Shown here: in pieces, positions 1-5,222 of the stretch | How positions within the stretch are numbered: the stretch's first letter is position 1 | Layout: each line of letters begins with the position of its first letter | DNA from: an uncultured Verrucomicrobiota bacterium | GTDB taxonomy: Bacteria; Verrucomicrobiota; Verrucomicrobiia; Opitutales; Opitutaceae | Reading direction: 5' to 3' | Length of the DNA: 5,518 nucleotides | Assembly (NCBI GenBank): GCA_903919625.1 | Contig: CAIXIZ010000257.1 | Span: 1 to 5,518 of the forward strand | Notes under the pieces: generated by a model | What the model was told of the DNA's origin: nothing | What the model saw: only the letters and a program-made list of their open reading frames with translations | Database searches by the model: none | Program-made: the position numbers and the translations under genes

Positions 1-327
1 GCCCCCGCCCTGGCCGAAGACTTCGCGAACGATGTCGGCCGGGTCATGAAACCCGCCCCCGCCGAATCCGCCCGGCCCGCGGGGCACGCCCCCGCCGCCG
101 CCTTCAAACGCCGCCGCGCCATACCGGTCATAGGCGGCGCGTTTCTCGGTGTCGCTCAGCACTTCGTAGGCGTGCGAGACTTTTTTGAACATCTCCTCGG
201 CCTCTTTGTTGCCGGGATTTTTGTCCGGATGGAATTGCACCGCCTTTTTGCGGTAGGCTTTTTTCAACTCTTCGGCGGTGACAGTTTTTTCCACGCCGAG
301 CAGTTCGTAGTAATCGTCTTGGGCCAT
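1..327 (-). CDS. dnaJ: DnaJ co-chaperone (Hsp40), N-terminal part, truncated by window edge
   Basis: The first 109 codons are present; the 3' end lies outside the window. The product starts MAQDDYYELLGVEK and contains a complete J domain (about residues 4-70), with the HPD tripeptide at residues 33-35 inside VQFHPDKNPG. HPD is the motif that stimulates DnaK ATPase. The J domain ends in the typical YEVLSDTEKRAAYDRYG. A glycine-rich linker follows (about 76-92), then FHDPADIVREVFGQGGG, which in full-length DnaJ leads into the zinc-finger and substrate-binding regions (not visible here). The G-rich segment after the J domain favours a type I/II DnaJ over a lone J-domain protein. The ATG at 327 is chosen because the J domain starts immediately after it. 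Only a weak AAGAAAG lies upstream, and a candidate small ORF ends 4 nt before the ATG, so translation may be coupled. grpE lies just upstream on the same strand, which supports DnaJ proper. Cytoplasmic. Confidence 0.95.
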   Translation of the reverse strand, partial: MAQDDYYELLGVEKTVTAEELKKAYRKKAVQFHPDKNPGNKEAEEMFKKVSHAYEVLSDTEKRAAYDRYGAAAFEGGGGGVPRGPGGFGGGGFHDPADIVREVFGQGGG

Positions 328-331
328 GATT

Positions 332-484
332 TTAGCTTTCTTGGGGCATGCCGCCGCCGACCGTAGGGGCGTTGCTTGCCGACGCCCGTTTGGGATTAAC
401 CGACGCCCGGATCGGGAATGTCCCGGCCATGGCGGCGACCAGCACCGCCCCTCCCGTTTGGTCGTGATCGTTGCCCATGCTCAT
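332..484 (-). CDS. Candidate 50-aa ORF bridging grpE and dnaJ (unknown)
   Basis: This ORF is seen directly in the sequence. The grpE stop TGA (483-481) overlaps an ATG (484-482) as ATGA. From there a frame stays open for 50 codons to a TAA at 334-332, four bases before the dnaJ ATG. It begins MSMGNDHDQTGGAVLVAAMAG and ends TVGGGMPQES. About 39 of the 50 third codon positions are G or C, which resembles a real gene here but is also expected by chance in GC-rich DNA. An internal GTG (445-443) has a GGGAGG four bases upstream and is an alternative start. I recognise no family. The second half translates a repeat-like stretch (about 362-409), so the frame may be fortuitous. If translated, it could carry ribosomes from grpE to dnaJ. 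Protein-coding status is uncertain. Confidence 0.3.
   Translation of the reverse strand: MSMGNDHDQTGGAVLVAAMAGTFPIRASVNPKRASASNAPTVGGGMPQES
362..409. repeat. REP-like palindrome plus 10-bp direct repeat in the grpE-dnaJ spacer
   Basis: A perfect 6-bp inverted repeat GGGCGT (367-372) / ACGCCC (382-387) encloses a 9-base loop and is preceded by GTAG. The sequence CCGACGCCCG occurs at 379-388 and again at 400-409, 21 bp apart, about two helical turns. Just beyond it is a small perfect hairpin, CGGGA-ATG-TCCCG (413-425). The opening CGTAGG resembles the start of the larger element at 1121. This suggests a dispersed palindromic repeat family, but no second full copy is in the window to prove it. 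Confidence 0.35.
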
Positions 485-1044
485 GTTGCCGGACCGCTGG
501 AAACCACCACGCTCGCCGGGCGCAACAGCCGGCCGTTGAGCGAATAGCCGGTGCGGACCACCGTCAGGACGTGCTCGGCCTTGACGTCGGCGCTGGGCGC
601 ATGGGAGATGGCCTCGTGCTGGTGGGGGTCAAACGCCAGTCCGACGGGGCTGATCTCCTTGAGGCCATGGTTGGCCAGCGCACCCTTGAACTGGGTGAGC
701 ACCATTTCGACGCCGCCGGCGAGGGTCTTGAGGTCGGCATTGGGCGCCTTGGTGGCGGTGAGGGCGAAGGCGAGATTGTCGAGTGCGGGCAGCATATCCT
801 CCAACACGCGCGACGCGGCAAATTGCCGCAGTTCGTCCTTCTCGCGCACGGTGCGGCGGCGGAAATTTTCCAAATCAGCCGCCAGGCGCAGGTAACGGTC
901 GAGATTGTCGGCTGCCGCCGTTTTGGCGGCGGCCAGCGTCTCTTCGGGGGACTGGGCCGCGGCGGCCGGTGTGGCCTCGGGCGTCTGCCCGTGAGCGTCC
1001 GGTGCGGGTTGGTATTCGGTGGAGAAGTCGGCAGGTTCAGGCAT
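481..1044 (-). CDS. grpE: GrpE, nucleotide exchange factor for DnaK
   Basis: The product has 187 residues, a normal GrpE length. GrpE dimers open the DnaK nucleotide-binding domain to release ADP. Residues 1-45 are a low-complexity Ala/Pro/Glu-rich tail. The long dimerisation helix follows (about 46-95: DNLDRYLRLAADLENFRRR, then LEDMLPALDNLAFAL). The C-terminal beta domain has the family signature: FDPHQHEAI (about 138-146), VVRTGYSLNGRLLRPASVVV (162-181). The ATG at 1044 gives the usual N-terminal tail. The same frame is open further upstream to a GTG at 1194 that overlaps the manA stop as GTGA, but that extension only translates the palindromic repeat and is not GrpE-like. No Shine-Dalgarno site precedes the chosen ATG. 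A -10-like TAGAAT (1115-1110) and a CTTGAA (1084-1079) lie upstream; both are weak promoter hints. The stop overlaps the bridging ORF as ATGA, and dnaJ follows, so grpE and dnaJ are probably co-transcribed. Confidence 0.95.
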   Translation of the reverse strand: MPEPADFSTEYQPAPDAHGQTPEATPAAAAQSPEETLAAAKTAAADNLDRYLRLAADLENFRRRTVREKDELRQFAASRVLEDMLPALDNLAFALTATKAPNADLKTLAGGVEMVLTQFKGALANHGLKEISPVGLAFDPHQHEAISHAPSADVKAEHVLTVVRTGYSLNGRLLRPASVVVSSGPAT

Positions 1045-1102
1045 GCGAACCGCGAACCATGCAAGGGTTGCGGCAATCTTCAAGCACGACCGGTGGGTGG
1101 TG

Positions 1103-1194
1103 GTGACGCATTCTAAAAATCGTAGGTCGGGGTTTATCCCCGACACGTCGGGCCTAAAGCCCAACTTACATGGGCCGACGCCAAAATGCGTCAC
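1103..1194. repeat. REP-like nested palindrome flanked by a 10-bp inverted repeat
   Basis: The core (1122-1169) folds as two adjacent hairpins on a common base. Hairpin one is GTCGGGG / CCCCGAC (1126-1132 / 1138-1144) with loop TTTAT. Hairpin two is GTCGGGC / GCCCAAC (1147-1153 / 1159-1165) with one mismatch and loop CTAAA. GTAG (1122-1125) pairs with TTAC (1166-1169), one pair being a G-T wobble, giving a three-way-junction shape. Outside it lie GTGACGCATT (1103-1112) and its exact reverse complement AATGCGTCAC (1185-1194). The right arm contains the manA stop codon (1193-1191). A further small hairpin, GACGC / GCGTC (1177-1181 / 1188-1192), lies inside the right arm. I recall similar GTAGGTCGGGG palindromes between genes of Opitutaceae, but I cannot check copy number here. 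Confidence 0.65.
1115..1169 (-). terminator. Possible intrinsic terminator downstream of manA
   Basis: Read on the minus strand, the double-hairpin core (1169-1122) comes 21 bases after the manA stop. It is followed two bases later by TTTTT (1119-1115). The last hairpin has a 7-bp GC-rich stem (GTCGGGG / CCCCGAC). The T run is short and lies 7 bases from that stem, although close to the base of the full structure. This is a plausible but not classical terminator that would separate manA from grpE transcription. Confidence 0.4.
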
Positions 1195-2564
1195 GACCCG
1201 GTGGGCGGCAACTGAAGCTTTTCATCGCCGACCACTTTTTTAATTCTGGCTTGCATTGCTTCAGGCATGCTGGACCAACCCCATATGCCAGATAAACATC
1301 GGCGAAATTTTGGGTTCATTTTCGCCTGGATTTCTACACGGCTGATGATTTGCCCCCCATGGTTGCAGATTAAATCTTCCAGCGGGCCAGCGGCAACGTC
1401 TGAGAGCCGTTGATCATTGATGGAAAGTTCCACCAGCCGCAAAATAATGGGCCAGACCTCTTCCGGGTCAGAGACAGGTTCGCAGAGCTGAGTGACCCGT
1501 CGGATGGCCCAGTCTTCTCCGTCGTCGTGGCTTTGTTGTTCAATCCAGGTGGCGGCAAGATCTTCGGCCGGGCAATTTTCCGCTTCCTTTATATGTTCAT
1601 TATCATGGGGACCCCTTCCGCAAAATCCAAGCGTCAGCAATACCTGCGCATCTTCCGCTACCGTGAGGACGAAGCTGGCGGAGTATGGCACCAAGATATT
1701 GTCCCCGCGCTTCAGTTCACCGTGGGCTGAAGTCAGACGCCCTTTGACAATACTCAGGATACACGGCCCTTCCTCGGCATCGAAGTCCAGTTTGGCACCT
1801 GTCTTGTGGGCCGTATATAGGATTTGGAACTCACGCGCCTGGGCGAGCATGCAGAACTTGTCTGCCGCCTTCACTACCTGCGGGGCTGCTTCATCCCACA
1901 AGATCGACTGCAGCGACTCGGCGACGTGGAGCTGCCGCGGCTTCCCGTCGAGGCCCACCCGGCCCCAGTCATCCACCCGGTAGGTCGTGTCGGAGTTCTG
2001 CTGGATCTCCAGGATCAGGTTGCCGCCGTCGATCGCATGCACCTGGCCGCTGCGCACCAGCACGGAGTCGCCCGCCGCGACCGGAAATCGGTTCACGCAT
2101 GCCTCTGCTGTGCCGGCGGCGACTGCGGCCTCGAACTTTTCGCGCGTTACTCCCGGCTTAAGTCCCACAATCAGATGCGCCCCCGGCTCGGCCGCCGCGA
2201 CAAACCAGTTCTCCGTCTTGGGCTCGCCCCCGAGCTTCGCGGCCACTACGGCGGGCGGGTGGACTTGCAGGCTCAGGCGCTCGCGGCAGTCGAGCCAATT
2301 GACGAGAATGGGAAACGGTTTTTCCGCCGGCCAGTTTGGCCCCATGATCTCGGCGGAATGCTTTTCCAGCACCTGCCGCAGGGTCTGCCCGGCAAAGGTG
2401 CCGCCCACGACGACCGACTGCGCCTCCGGCCGGTCCACGATCTCCCAGCTTTCGCCAATCGGACGGCCGCCGGGCGGGAGCGGGCGGCCTAATTTGGTCT
2501 CCAGCGCACGGCCACCCCAGACTCGTTCCTGCACGAGCGGGGTGAAGCGGAGGAATTCGTCCAT
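1191..2564 (-). CDS. manA: Mannose-6-phosphate isomerase (class I, short form) fused to a DUF6869-like C-terminal domain
   Basis: The product has 457 residues, against about 315-325 for the short ManA form. The core (about 1-316) is a zinc-dependent cupin isomerase that interconverts mannose-6-phosphate and fructose-6-phosphate in the cytoplasm. Visible motifs are VWGGRALETKLG (16-27), GESWEIVD (37-44), LSLQVHPP (97-104), KTENWF (116-121), GQVHAI (173-178) and EIQQNSDTTYRVDDWGR (186-202). Q100, H102, E118 and H176 are the expected zinc ligands. The core ends in LLTLGFCG. Residues about 330-445 form a separate domain: AEDLAATWIEQQ, AAGPLEDLICNHG (391-403), RRCLSGIWGWSSMPEAMQARI (421-441). From memory this resembles DUF6869, whose function is unknown. 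The 3' part of the gene is much poorer in GC. The ATG at 2564 fits the family N-terminus (MDEFLRFTPLVQERVWGG); the frame is open further upstream, but that sequence has no ManA similarity. No Shine-Dalgarno site. Divergent from ftsK. Confidence 0.93.
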   Translation of the reverse strand: MDEFLRFTPLVQERVWGGRALETKLGRPLPPGGRPIGESWEIVDRPEAQSVVVGGTFAGQTLRQVLEKHSAEIMGPNWPAEKPFPILVNWLDCRERLSLQVHPPAVVAAKLGGEPKTENWFVAAAEPGAHLIVGLKPGVTREKFEAAVAAGTAEACVNRFPVAAGDSVLVRSGQVHAIDGGNLILEIQQNSDTTYRVDDWGRVGLDGKPRQLHVAESLQSILWDEAAPQVVKAADKFCMLAQAREFQILYTAHKTGAKLDFDAEEGPCILSIVKGRLTSAHGELKRGDNILVPYSASFVLTVAEDAQVLLTLGFCGRGPHDNEHIKEAENCPAEDLAATWIEQQSHDDGEDWAIRRVTQLCEPVSDPEEVWPIILRLVELSINDQRLSDVAAGPLEDLICNHGGQIISRVEIQAKMNPKFRRCLSGIWGWSSMPEAMQARIKKVVGDEKLQLPPTGS

Positions 2565-2682
2565 GGCGTGGGAAATAATTGTGAAAACACCGCCGGACAG
2601 GGGGCCGGGGTCATATTGCGTTTGACCGGGGGGAGCGTTGCCGTGAAATGCGGCGCAGGCCCAGCGGCCGCCCGAACCATCC
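2565..2682. promoter_or_regulatory. Divergent manA-ftsK intergenic region with a GGTCA/TGACC dyad
   Basis: This 118-bp gap separates the divergent manA and ftsK starts, so promoters for both directions should lie here or just inside the genes. I find no convincing -35/-10 pair. The only ordered element is an inverted repeat GGTCA (2609-2613) / TGACC (2623-2627) around an AT-richer centre, with one further matching pair inside it. Its size and symmetry would fit a dimeric repressor site, but that is speculation. A TGA at 2644 closes the ftsK frame upstream. Confidence 0.3.
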
Positions 2683-5106
2683 ATGCCCAAGCCTGCAAAT
2701 TCAAACCCAATCGACGGGCCTTCGCCTGCGGCCACCCATTTCCGGCCCAACTGGCTCGCTGCGCTGATCGGTCTGTTGGCCGGGGCCTGGCTGCTGGTGG
2801 CGATGGCAGACTTTGATCCCCGGCAGGCGGGCTGGCTGCTGCCCAGTCCCACCACGGTGAAAATGCCCGACAATTTCATGGGCCGCCTGGGGACCGATTT
2901 CGCCCGGCTGGGCTTCGTCTGGCTGGGCGCGGCGGCGTGGCTCGTCCCGGTGTTCAGCCTGTCCACCGTCTGGCTCGCGGTCTGCCACGCCCGCCGGCTG
3001 GTGGGCACGCGCTTCGCCGCCATGGTGCTGGCCCTCTTCGCCGGCAGCGGGCTCGCGGCGATGCTACAGTTTCGTGCCAGCGATTATTTTCCCGCCGGCC
3101 TGGGCGGCGGCCTTGGCCGGTGGCTCTACGACACCGCCTTGGAACCCAATATCGGGGTGGTGGGCGCGTCGTCGCTGCTGCTCTGCATCTATGGCACGGC
3201 GCTGGTGTTCATCTTCACGCGCGATATCGGGCAGACCTTTGAGAAATTTCTGCTGTGGCTGCGCGAACGCCGTGCCGCCCGCCTGGCCGCCAAAGCGGCC
3301 GCGCCGTCGGCCGCGAAAGATACCAGGACCTTTGTTCCCACAGCTGCCTCACCCCCGGTCAAGGCTCCGCCGCCGCCCACTCCCACCGTGGTCCCGGCTT
3401 CGGGGGTGTTTCCCGCGACTCCGCTCACTCCCGCCCCGGCACCGTCGGGCCGTCCGCCCGAGGTGAAGGCGCCACCGGCGCTCAAGCTCGCCCGCCCTGC
3501 GCTTTCGTCCGCCGAAAAGGAAAAGCCTTCCGCCGCCGACGGCATTGCCATCGTCAAGCCGGAGGAAACCAAAAAGGCCAAAATCGTCCTTCCGCAGAGC
3601 GACGACGCCAACTACCAGTTTCCCCCGCTCAGCCTCCTCAAGGAGCAGGTGCGCGCCGCCGCCGACAGCGACGAGGAATACAAGCGGAACATGGCCGATC
3701 TCGTGCGCATTCTCGGCGAGTTCGATGTGGCCGTGAGTCCGGGCGAAATTCACGTCGGCCCGGTTATCACCCGCTATGAGCTGGTGCCGGCGGCGGGGGT
3801 GCGCGTTGAGAAAATTGCCGGCCTCGACAAGAACATTGCGCTCGGCATGCGGGCGCAGTCCGTGCGCATCCTCGCCCCGATCCCGGGCAAGGCCGCGGTG
3901 GGCGTCGAGGTGCCCAACCTGCACCCGACCCCCGTCGGACTGCGCGAAATTTTGGAGAGCGAGGACTGGGCCGGCGCCCGGGCCGAGCTGCCCATCGCCC
4001 TCGGCAAGGATGTTTCCGGCAAGCCGCTCGTCTCCGACCTCGCCAAGATGCCGCACTTGCTCATCGCCGGCGCCACCGGTTCGGGCAAATCCGTCTGCAT
4101 CAACTCCATCATCGCCTCGCTCCTCTACTCGAAGAGTCCCAAGGACGTGCGCCTCATCATGGTGGACCCCAAGGTGGTCGAGCTGAAAATCTTCAACGCG
4201 CTCCCGCACATGCTCATCCCGGTTGTGACCGAGCCGAAGAAGGTGCCCGCCGCGCTCAAGTGGCTGCTCAACGAGATGGAGCAGCGCTACCAGATGTTTG
4301 CCCGCGAAAACGTCCGCAACATCACCGGCTTCAATGCGCGCAAAAAAGGGGCCAGCCCGGCTGCGCCCGATCCGCAGACCGCCTTTTCCGGCGTGGATCC
4401 GCTCGACGGCCTCGAAATCCCTGCCCGGTTGCCCTACATCGTCGCCATCATCGACGAGCTCGCCGACCTCATGATGGTCGCACCCGCCGAGATCGAGACC
4501 AATATCGCCCGCCTGGCCCAGCTCGCGCGCGCCGCCGGCATTCACCTCATCATCGCCACCCAGCGCCCCTCCGTCAATGTCATCACTGGTGTCATCAAGG
4601 CCAACCTGCCCTCGCGCATCGCCTTCCAGGTCGCCTCCCAGGTGGATTCTCGCACCATCCTCGATGGCAAGGGCGCCGACACCCTCATCGGGCGCGGTGA
4701 CATGCTGTTTTCGCCGCCCGGCAGCTCGCGGCTGGTGCGCGCACAGGGCGCGTTCGTGGCCGACGACGAGGTGCAGGCCATGGTGGATTTTCTCAAAAAG
4801 AACGGCCCGCCGCAGTACGCCCATGCCGTGCAGGAGCAGATCGACCGCGCCGCTGCCGAGGACGAGGCCGAGGAGACCGAGGACGTCGACGACAACTCCG
4901 ACCTCGACGACGAGGCTTTGCTGAAGAAGGCGCTCGATGTGCTCCGCTCGACCCGGCGCGCCTCGACCTCGATGATCCAGCGCCGGCTCCGCATCGGCTA
5001 CAACCGCGCCGCCCGCCTGGTGGATCTGATGGAGGAGCGCGGCATCGTCGGCCCCGAAAACGGCTCCAGCCCCCGCGAAATCCTCAAAGACCTCGACACC
5101 CTCTGA
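2683..5106 (+). CDS. ftsK: FtsK/SpoIIIE-type DNA translocase
   Basis: The product has 807 residues, complete, and normal for the family. It is a septum-anchored hexameric motor that moves chromosome ends into daughter cells and activates XerCD recombination. The N-terminus has four predicted membrane segments (about 24-43, 76-101, 109-128, 157-178). A Pro/Ala-rich linker follows (about 200-300), then the alpha/beta motor. The motor shows Walker A GATGSGKS (463-470, K469), MVDPKVVEL, Walker B VAIIDELAD (587-595, D591/E592), ATQRPSVNVITG (from 625), DSRTILDGKGADTLIGRGDML (motifs around 655 and 670). An acidic stretch (727-744) precedes the winged-helix gamma domain (about 745-803) with MIQRRLRIGYNRAARLVDLMEERGIVGP features; this domain reads polar DNA motifs and contacts XerD. 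The ATG at 2683 is the first start after an in-frame TGA at 2644. No Shine-Dalgarno site is seen. Confidence 0.98.
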   Translation: MPKPANSNPIDGPSPAATHFRPNWLAALIGLLAGAWLLVAMADFDPRQAGWLLPSPTTVKMPDNFMGRLGTDFARLGFVWLGAAAWLVPVFSLSTVWLAVCHARRLVGTRFAAMVLALFAGSGLAAMLQFRASDYFPAGLGGGLGRWLYDTALEPNIGVVGASSLLLCIYGTALVFIFTRDIGQTFEKFLLWLRERRAARLAAKAAAPSAAKDTRTFVPTAASPPVKAPPPPTPTVVPASGVFPATPLTPAPAPSGRPPEVKAPPALKLARPALSSAEKEKPSAADGIAIVKPEETKKAKIVLPQSDDANYQFPPLSLLKEQVRAAADSDEEYKRNMADLVRILGEFDVAVSPGEIHVGPVITRYELVPAAGVRVEKIAGLDKNIALGMRAQSVRILAPIPGKAAVGVEVPNLHPTPVGLREILESEDWAGARAELPIALGKDVSGKPLVSDLAKMPHLLIAGATGSGKSVCINSIIASLLYSKSPKDVRLIMVDPKVVELKIFNALPHMLIPVVTEPKKVPAALKWLLNEMEQRYQMFARENVRNITGFNARKKGASPAAPDPQTAFSGVDPLDGLEIPARLPYIVAIIDELADLMMVAPAEIETNIARLAQLARAAGIHLIIATQRPSVNVITGVIKANLPSRIAFQVASQVDSRTILDGKGADTLIGRGDMLFSPPGSSRLVRAQGAFVADDEVQAMVDFLKKNGPPQYAHAVQEQIDRAAAEDEAEETEDVDDNSDLDDEALLKKALDVLRSTRRASTSMIQRRLRIGYNRAARLVDLMEERGIVGPENGSSPREILKDLDTL

Positions 5107-5222
5107 GGCAGTCAGATTCCTCCGCTCTGATTCCCTGGCACAATCTGGTCTGGCTATCCCTGGCTTCCTGGTTTCTGAATTCCTTCTTCCCTCCCCCGTA
5201 AATTTCCCCATCCTGTCCCACC
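5107..5222 (+). other. Pyrimidine-rich spacer between ftsK and the RodZ-type gene, with clustered CTGG
   Basis: This 116-bp spacer contains no gene, no clear terminator hairpin and no recognisable promoter. It is C/T-rich on the plus strand near the downstream start. CTGG occurs five times between 5135 and 5171 (starts at 5135, 5145, 5150, 5160, 5168), bracketed by TCTGATTCC (5126) and TCTGAATTCC (5174). It may be a degenerate repeat. Confidence 0.3.

Noticed and set aside
46..1116. Plus-strand open frames opposite dnaJ and grpE
   Set aside because: They are shadows of the conserved minus-strand genes; no family features are visible.
1045..1194. Extended GrpE starting at a GTG that overlaps the manA stop (GTGA)
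   Set aside because: The 50 added residues simply translate the palindromic repeat (PCKLGFRPDVSGINPDLRF) and are not GrpE-like. The ATG at 1044 gives a normal-length protein. The GTGA overlap is noted as a curiosity.
2565..3023. N-terminal extension of ManA reaching into the region opposite ftsK
   Set aside because: The frame is open, but the added 153 residues show no ManA similarity and overlap the ftsK 5' end. The family N-terminus begins at the ATG at 2564.
3283..3600. Proline/alanine-rich low-complexity stretch in ftsK as a possible insertion or frameshift
   Set aside because: A variable Pro/Ala-rich linker between the membrane part and the motor is normal in FtsK, and the frame continues cleanly into the conserved motor.
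3349..5211. Long antisense open frame of 620 codons across ftsK
   Set aside because: It lies opposite the fully conserved FtsK motor. Its translation is a low-complexity Gly/Asp/His/Arg-rich chain with no recognisable motifs, typical of antisense frames in GC-rich genes.
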